DNA of 9,302 nt from an uncultured Methanobrevibacter sp. (GTDB lineage Archaea > Methanobacteriota > Methanobacteria > Methanobacteriales > Methanobacteriaceae). Each line of letters begins with the position of its first letter. The first letter of the stretch is position 1. The notes under the pieces were generated by a model. That model ran no database searches and had not been told where the DNA came from. It saw only the letters and a list, made by a program, of their open reading frames with translations. The position numbers and the translations under genes are program-made. Below, in pieces: positions 5,818 through 9,302 of this stretch. The DNA is taken from the NCBI GenBank assembly GCA_946611495.1, contig CAMODR010000031.1:1-9302 (forward strand). Reading direction: 5' to 3'.

Positions 5818-6408
5818 TTAAATCTTGTAGGCATTAATTAATACAATCTCTTCAAAGAAAAATCTTTCGGACTTTGCCACTTCAGCAATGAATCCCTTGC
5901 TATCAAGGATATCCAATGTCCTTTCTGTGTCTGAAAGTGAGGACTGTATCATCTGAATAATTCCCTTATCATTTAAATGATTTGGTGCTTCATCTAAAAA
6001 CCTATCAATCACATTTCTTCCATCTAATCCACCGTCAAATGCATAATTTAAATCATCATCAATAATATCGTCAGTATCGGTAGGAAGATATGGAGTATTA
6101 AATAGTAAAACATCAAACTTCTTATTTTTTACAGGCTCAAAAAGGTCTCCAAACTCAAGCTTTATGGTGTTGATGTTGTTTAGTTTGAAATTCTTCTCTG
6201 CAAGCTCAAGTGCATTGTAGTTAATGTCTGTTGCTGTAATGTCGTCTGTTAGAAGACTTGCATACATAGAGACAAGGCCTGAACCAGTGCCGATTTCAAG
6301 AACGCTTTGACCTTCTTTGATTTCAAGGTTTTCAGCCAAAAGAAAAGTGTCATCTGAAGGTTCATATACCAAATCATCTGTTTCTATTTCAAACTTTCCC
6401 ATTTTCAT
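5818..6408 (-). CDS. HemK/Mtq2-type protein-glutamine N5-methyltransferase
   Basis: The protein has 196 residues and a Rossmann-fold SAM methyltransferase core. YEPSDDTFLL (15-24) is the opening signature of the archaeal and eukaryotic Mtq2 branch. VLEIGTGSG (36-44) binds SAM, TDINYNAL (60-67) carries the acidic ribose contact, and NTPY (104-107) replaces the usual NPPY that positions the glutamine amide. Family knowledge: archaeal members methylate the glutamine of the GGQ motif in release factor aRF1, with a Trm112 zinc-binding partner. The partner gene is not in the window. It lacks the N-terminal helical domain of bacterial PrmC, as expected for this branch. The ATG (6408) is preceded by TGAGG, whose TGA is the ksgA stop, so translation is probably coupled. 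An ATG two codons later is possible. Confidence 0.88.
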   Translation of the reverse strand: MKMGKFEIETDDLVYEPSDDTFLLAENLEIKEGQSVLEIGTGSGLVSMYASLLTDDITATDINYNALELAEKNFKLNNINTIKLEFGDLFEPVKNKKFDVLLFNTPYLPTDTDDIIDDDLNYAFDGGLDGRNVIDRFLDEAPNHLNDKGIIQMIQSSLSDTERTLDILDSKGFIAEVAKSERFFFEEIVLINAYKI

Positions 6409-6417
6409 TCTTTTTCC

Positions 6418-7287
6418 TCAATTGATGTGGTCTTTTAATAGGATGGATAGTTCCATAATACTTTCTGGAGATAGGTTTATGGTTCTCTCTAGCAATAATT
6501 CTTTAATCTTCGGATTTTCATCTTCTGCATTGTTTAAAATGGATTTTAATTCTTTTTTGTCCTTGAATCCGATTATGTGTCTTGAATCGATTAAAGCGTT
6601 TCTTGCCTTTTTATTCCTATGTTGGAATAATGCCTTCACTACTTTAGAGTAGACTTTATAGTCTTCCTCATTGATCTTTTCTTCCTTAGGCTTTAATTCG
6701 ACAACTGCAGAATCTACCTTTGGTGAAGGAATAAATGATTCTGGAGAAACCTTTGTTAGGAATTTCACATCTGCCTTAAAGTATAACATTGCAGAAAGTC
6801 TTGAATATTGCTTTGTTCCCACTTTGCCATTCATCCTGTCTGCAAATTCCTTTTGATACATTAAGATTGCAAGGTCAAAATCGTAATTAAGGAACTTAAA
6901 GCTGATTGGTGAAGATATTTGATAAGGTAAGTTTGATACGATCTTATTGAACTTTGGAAAATCGACTTTTACAGCATCTCCATTGATTAATTCAACGTTA
7001 GTGATGTTTTCTTTCTCTAAACGTCTCTTTAGAATATTAAAAATAGTTGTATCCTGCTCTATGGCAATGACTTTACCTGCTTTCTTTGCAAGTTCGATAG
7101 TTAATGTTCCTATTCCAGGACCAATCTCTAAGACAGTATCTTCTTTTGTTAAATTGCCATAATTAATGATTTTTTTTCTTTTAAAATCGTCGATAAGGTA
7201 ATTTTGTCCTAAGTTCTTATTTAGCTTAATGTCATTTTCCTGCAGTATCCTTTTGGTCTCTTTAGCCAATGATATTTTCTCTGACAA
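6418..7287 (-). CDS. ksgA: 16S rRNA dimethyladenosine transferase (KsgA/Dim1)
   Basis: This enzyme dimethylates two adjacent adenosines in the 3'-terminal hairpin of 16S rRNA, a late quality-control step in small-subunit assembly. It has 289 residues, full length. KNLGQNYL (24-31) is the family opening, EIGPGIGTLT (54-63) is SAM motif I, IEQD (76-79) motif II, and NLPYQISSP (119-127) the catalytic NLPY motif IV. YQKEFADRM, then YSRLSAM and SFIPSPKVDSAVVEL (184-198) are the other family blocks. The start is TTG: AGGTGA lies four bases upstream, the codon just before it is a stop, and no ATG is available before the conserved core. The stop overlaps the ribosome binding site of the next methyltransferase gene. 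A duplicated promoter-like segment precedes it, after a terminator, so it probably starts its own transcript. Confidence 0.96.
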   Translation of the reverse strand: MSEKISLAKETKRILQENDIKLNKNLGQNYLIDDFKRKKIINYGNLTKEDTVLEIGPGIGTLTIELAKKAGKVIAIEQDTTIFNILKRRLEKENITNVELINGDAVKVDFPKFNKIVSNLPYQISSPISFKFLNYDFDLAILMYQKEFADRMNGKVGTKQYSRLSAMLYFKADVKFLTKVSPESFIPSPKVDSAVVELKPKEEKINEEDYKVYSKVVKALFQHRNKKARNALIDSRHIIGFKDKKELKSILNNAEDENPKIKELLLERTINLSPESIMELSILLKDHIN

Positions 7288-7291
7288 TTAA

Positions 7292-7297
7292 TCACCT
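7292..7297 (-). promoter_or_regulatory. Ribosome binding site that fixes the ksgA TTG start
   Basis: AGGTGA on the minus strand stands four bases before the TTG at 7285-7287. An in-frame TAA directly precedes that TTG, so no longer protein is possible. Confidence 0.8.
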
Positions 7298-7335
7298 ATC
7301 GAAATAGTTAGTTAAAAAGTTGTTCGTAGATTAAT

Positions 7336-7415
7336 AATTATATTTAATTACAATTTTAATCATATTGGGCATTTAAATTATATTTAAGTTGCAATTTTAA
7401 TCATTTTTGGCATTA
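7336..7415 (-). repeat. Abutting 40-bp tandem duplication carrying two TATA-like boxes upstream of ksgA
   Basis: Unit 7336-7375 and unit 7376-7415 match at roughly five of six positions, with one base inserted and one lost. Shared blocks are AATTATATTTAA and CAATTTTAATCAT. On the minus strand each unit contains TTAAATATAAT, a TATA-like box, at about 7337-7347 and 7377-7387. These lie about 50 and 90 bases before the ksgA start. The unit nearer the gene would give a leader of roughly 25-30 nt. The segment may be a duplicated ksgA promoter. Confidence 0.65.
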
Positions 7416-7459
7416 TAAAAAAAGTAAAAAAATGAATTAAGTAAATTCATACTTAATTC
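7416..7459 (-). terminator. Hairpin plus U-tract terminator of the DUF655 gene
   Basis: A perfect 10-bp inverted repeat (GAATTAAGTA at 7434-7443, TACTTAATTC at 7450-7459, 6-nt loop) is followed in minus-strand direction by ATTTTTTTACTTTTTTTA. It starts about 28 bases after the DUF655 stop. It separates the DUF655 transcript from ksgA. Confidence 0.7.
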
Positions 7460-7486
7460 TTAGAATAGTTTTTTATTTAAAACAGA

Positions 7487-8245
7487 TTATTCTTTCTTAT
7501 CAGAACTTTCTTGTTTTGGCTTTCTATTTTGGTTTCTGTTCTGATTTCTGTTTTTATTGTTTCTGTTCCTGTTATTGTTTCTCCTTCCTTTTTGATTTCT
7601 TCTTTTGTTTCTATATTTTTTGTTTCTGTTGGAAGGATGTCTGCTTGGCACTTGGGTAAACATATAGTATTTTTTCTTTCCTCTTTTCACTTGAGTTGTG
7701 TCAAGCTCTAGCTTAACCCTTTTTGCAAGCATGTCAACAGGATCTCCAAGAAGTGGAACTCTTTTCTTTAAGTCATCAAAGTCTTTGAAAGGCTCTTTTT
7801 TACGTTCTTCAAGAATCATTTGAGTATGCTTTTTACCAATTCCTGGAATCAATTCTAATTTATGCATTTTAATGTTTAAAGAGTCGATTTCGTTAAAGAA
7901 TTTTATGTAAATGTCTTCTTTTTCTGAAATGATTTCCTTAATTGCATATTCCAATTCAATTCTGCTTGTAGCAGTTAATTTTTCATAATCAAGTAATCCT
8001 TTTACTCGGTTTATCTTATCCCTTTTTCCAGAACCTATGTAAACTTTGTCATGTATTTCTAAATCAATTCCTTGTTTTGGAGTAACTTCGATTAATGTGA
8101 ACTTATCTACACCAATAGCCTGTGCGATTGGCTTTCCATGAGCAGTTGGCCTTTCTGGATTGATATATCCAAATTTAAGATAATCTAATATTATTACATT
8201 CTCTTCTTTTTTTGGAGTCGGATTATCAATGTTTGGATTATCCAT
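7487..8245 (-). CDS. DUF655 predicted nucleic-acid-binding protein with basic tail
   Basis: The gene encodes 252 residues. The core (about 17-200) fits DUF655/COG1491, an archaeal family with an OB-like N-terminal part (VIILDYLKFGY, then DKVYIGSGKRDKI at 66-78) and a helix-hairpin-helix (LIPGIGKKH at 132-140). Family knowledge: it often sits beside rpoF, ksgA and hemK in euryarchaea, which suggests a role in RNA metabolism or ribosome biogenesis, but no reaction is known. Residues about 203-252 form a low-complexity tail of N, R, K and Q (NRN, NQN, RRNNN repeats), strongly basic and probably disordered. This makes the protein longer than the core family. The ATG has AGAGGTGA four bases upstream. 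The gene has its own terminator before ksgA, so the cluster is neighbours rather than one transcript. rpoF is not next to it here. Confidence 0.85.
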   Translation of the reverse strand: MDNPNIDNPTPKKEENVIILDYLKFGYINPERPTAHGKPIAQAIGVDKFTLIEVTPKQGIDLEIHDKVYIGSGKRDKINRVKGLLDYEKLTATSRIELEYAIKEIISEKEDIYIKFFNEIDSLNIKMHKLELIPGIGKKHTQMILEERKKEPFKDFDDLKKRVPLLGDPVDMLAKRVKLELDTTQVKRGKKKYYMFTQVPSRHPSNRNKKYRNKRRNQKGRRNNNRNRNNKNRNQNRNQNRKPKQESSDKKE

Positions 8246-8586
8246 ATTTTCACCTCTAATTATTGTCCTTTAAAGTAATTTTTATTTATAATTTCAAGTT
8301 TTATAATTTATATGTCTCTTATTTATATTAATTTGTTAAACATTTAATATTAATCTTTTTATTATTAATATTCAAATATCTAATGTTTATAATTTAAATG
8401 TTTAAAATTTTAACTTATTTTTAAGTTTAATATAATAATATTAGTTTAAATAGTATAAATATTTTTAATAAAATTGTATAAATTTAGGACACTATTTAAA
8501 AAATCATATTCATTTTGGCAGTTTTGTATGGGTATTGTTTTAAAAATTAAAGTATTAATTGATTATGTTTGTGGGTGGTGTTGTTT
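8246..8586. other. AT-rich intergenic region upstream of the DUF655 gene
   Basis: About 340 bp with no supportable gene. It must hold the DUF655 promoter. ACATATAAATT and AATATAAATAAG on the minus strand near 8305-8335 are TATA-like but not distinctive. A 12-bp perfect inverted repeat (TTAAACATTTAA at 8336-8347, TTAAATGTTTAA at 8394-8405) and a 9-bp one (8346-8354, 8364-8372) are built almost wholly of A and T. Confidence 0.5.
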
Positions 8587-8622
8587 AAAAAAAGAAAAAG
8601 TGATCCTAGAAAAATCTAGGAT
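8587..8622 (-). terminator. Hairpin plus U-tract terminator of the adhesin-like gene
   Basis: ATCCTAGA (8603-8610) and TCTAGGAT (8615-8622) form a perfect 8-bp stem with a 4-nt loop. In minus-strand direction it is followed by CACTTTTTCTTTTTTT. It begins about 15 bases after the stop codon of the adhesin-like gene. Confidence 0.75.
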
Positions 8623-8636
8623 TCAATCTGTTGTTT

Positions 8637-9302
8637 TTAGCTAATTGTCAATTTTCCAGTTTTGCTTACTGTATTAAATGTGTTGTCTCCTGCATATTTT
8701 ACAGTAAAGCTGTATGTTCCTTTTTTAGATAAGCTTACCTTAACGCTAGCAACTCCATTTGCATTAGTTGTTCCTGTGTAGGTTTTGCCGTTAACGGTAA
8801 ATGTTATTTTCTTGGATTTTATAGGATTTCCTAATGCGGTCTTGAATGTGGCAGTCAAGGTTTTGGTTTTAGCGTTTTTCTTATAGGATTTATTTGCAGT
8901 TGTAAGCTTTGGGCTTTGCTTGGTTACATTGATTTTAGCAACAATGAATGATGCATTGTATTCATCGTCTCCAAGGAATGCCACTGCAAAGGTGTAGACT
9001 TCTGCTCTTGCAAGGTTTATTTGCAATTTTGCAAATCCTTTTGCATCAGTTGTCTTATTATATATCTTACCGTTAAATCCGATTTTTATTTCTTTATTCG
9101 CTAAAGGGTTTCCTCCAACATCTGTTAGGGTTACGTTGAAGTATTTGCCCACTCTACCGTCAGATGCAGTGTTTACAGCAACAGTTTTCATATCATTATA
9201 GTTTATTTTTGTTCCTGCACGTTTTACTGTGTTATTGATAATGATTGTGTTGTTTATCTCCTTAATGATTTCATTAGTGATAACTGTTGTTCTTATGGAA
9301 CT
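8637..9302 (-). CDS. Ig-repeat adhesin-like surface protein, C-terminal part (partial)
   Basis: The frame stays open to the window edge, giving 221 residues plus stop. The Met at 9191 is internal because conserved-looking sequence (INNTIIINNTVKRAGTKINY) precedes it. Two tandem bacterial-Ig-like domains are visible, about residues 38-127 and 128-221. Each has GNP(L/I)xxKxI, then a NGK(I/T)Y...TT(D/N)AxGxA turn and a Y(T/S)F.V...GD beta-strand end. This repeat type is typical of Methanobrevibacter adhesin-like proteins, thought to be secreted to the pseudomurein surface for cell or host contact. The protein ends in the last beta strand (KLTIS). There is no C-terminal membrane helix, sortase signal or pseudomurein-binding repeat here, so any anchor must lie upstream, outside the window. 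A hairpin terminator follows. The ligand cannot be told. Confidence 0.85.
   Translation of the reverse strand, partial: SSIRTTVITNEIIKEINNTIIINNTVKRAGTKINYNDMKTVAVNTASDGRVGKYFNVTLTDVGGNPLANKEIKIGFNGKIYNKTTDAKGFAKLQINLARAEVYTFAVAFLGDDEYNASFIVAKINVTKQSPKLTTANKSYKKNAKTKTLTATFKTALGNPIKSKKITFTVNGKTYTGTTNANGVASVKVSLSKKGTYSFTVKYAGDNTFNTVSKTGKLTIS

Noticed and set aside
5790..5834. Longer start (15 extra codons) for the SAP-domain gene
   Set aside because: It would overlap the end of the methyltransferase gene and lacks a ribosome binding site, whereas the ATG at 5789 has GAGG at good spacing.
8336..8405. 12-bp perfect inverted repeat TTAAACATTTAA / TTAAATGTTTAA as an operator or element end
   Set aside because: Almost wholly A and T in a very AT-rich spacer, with the arms 46 bases apart and no target duplication or gene between them.
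8528..8644. Plus-strand frame of 38 codons with a cysteine cluster (VCGWCC)
   Set aside because: No ribosome binding site, and its second half is the stem and U-tract of the adhesin terminator read on the other strand, continuing into the adhesin stop.
9189..9191. Met at 9191 as the start of the adhesin-like protein
   Set aside because: The frame continues open to the window edge with similar composition, no ribosome binding site precedes the Met, and no signal peptide follows it.
1..9302. CRISPR arrays, tRNA or rRNA genes, transposases
   Set aside because: No regularly spaced repeats, no cloverleaf with T-loop GTTCRANNC, and no transposase sequence were found on either strand.

Overview
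The window looks like chromosome of a methanogenic archaeon of the Methanobacteriales, most likely a Methanobrevibacter-type gut or rumen species. The evidence is very AT-rich DNA, archaeal ribosome binding sites (GGTGAT, GAGG), TATA-like boxes, the archaeal DUF655 / KsgA / HemK-type methyltransferase gene cluster, lysine made through diaminopimelate, and an Ig-repeat adhesin-like protein of the kind abundant in Methanobrevibacter. Genus is an inference from gene content, not from a marker search.

Layout. 1-147 (+) is the C-terminal end of an ABC transporter ATPase. 148-706 holds no intact gene. It contains the C-terminal remnant of a nitroreductase (minus strand) with its terminator, and a nested inverted repeat beside the remnant's likely old start. 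707-1144 (-) is a Nudix hydrolase, divergent from the lysA-dapF pair (1487-3699, +), which encodes the last two steps of diaminopimelate and lysine synthesis. The space before lysA carries a 15-bp tandem repeat and a 23-bp inverted repeat.

3700-4337 is a long spacer with a compact unexplained cassette. On the minus strand a possible 32-residue single-helix membrane peptide is followed at once by a strong hairpin terminator, and most of the reading frame lies in a 56-nt near-palindrome. A TATA-like box on the opposite strand faces it.

4338-8245 is all on the minus strand. In transcription order it holds a DUF655 nucleic-acid-binding protein with its own terminator, a duplicated promoter-like segment, ksgA (TTG start), a HemK/Mtq2-type glutamine methyltransferase overlapping ksgA's stop, a SAP plus DUF6434-like protein, and a short QueG-like double [4Fe-4S] protein. 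The first three form a ribosome and translation maturation group: rRNA dimethylation, release-factor methylation and a probable RNA-binding protein. 8587-9302 (-) is the C-terminal end of an Ig-repeat adhesin-like protein with its terminator.

The least explained parts are the 3885-4038 cassette and the lysA leader. No CRISPR array, tRNA, rRNA or insertion sequence was seen.
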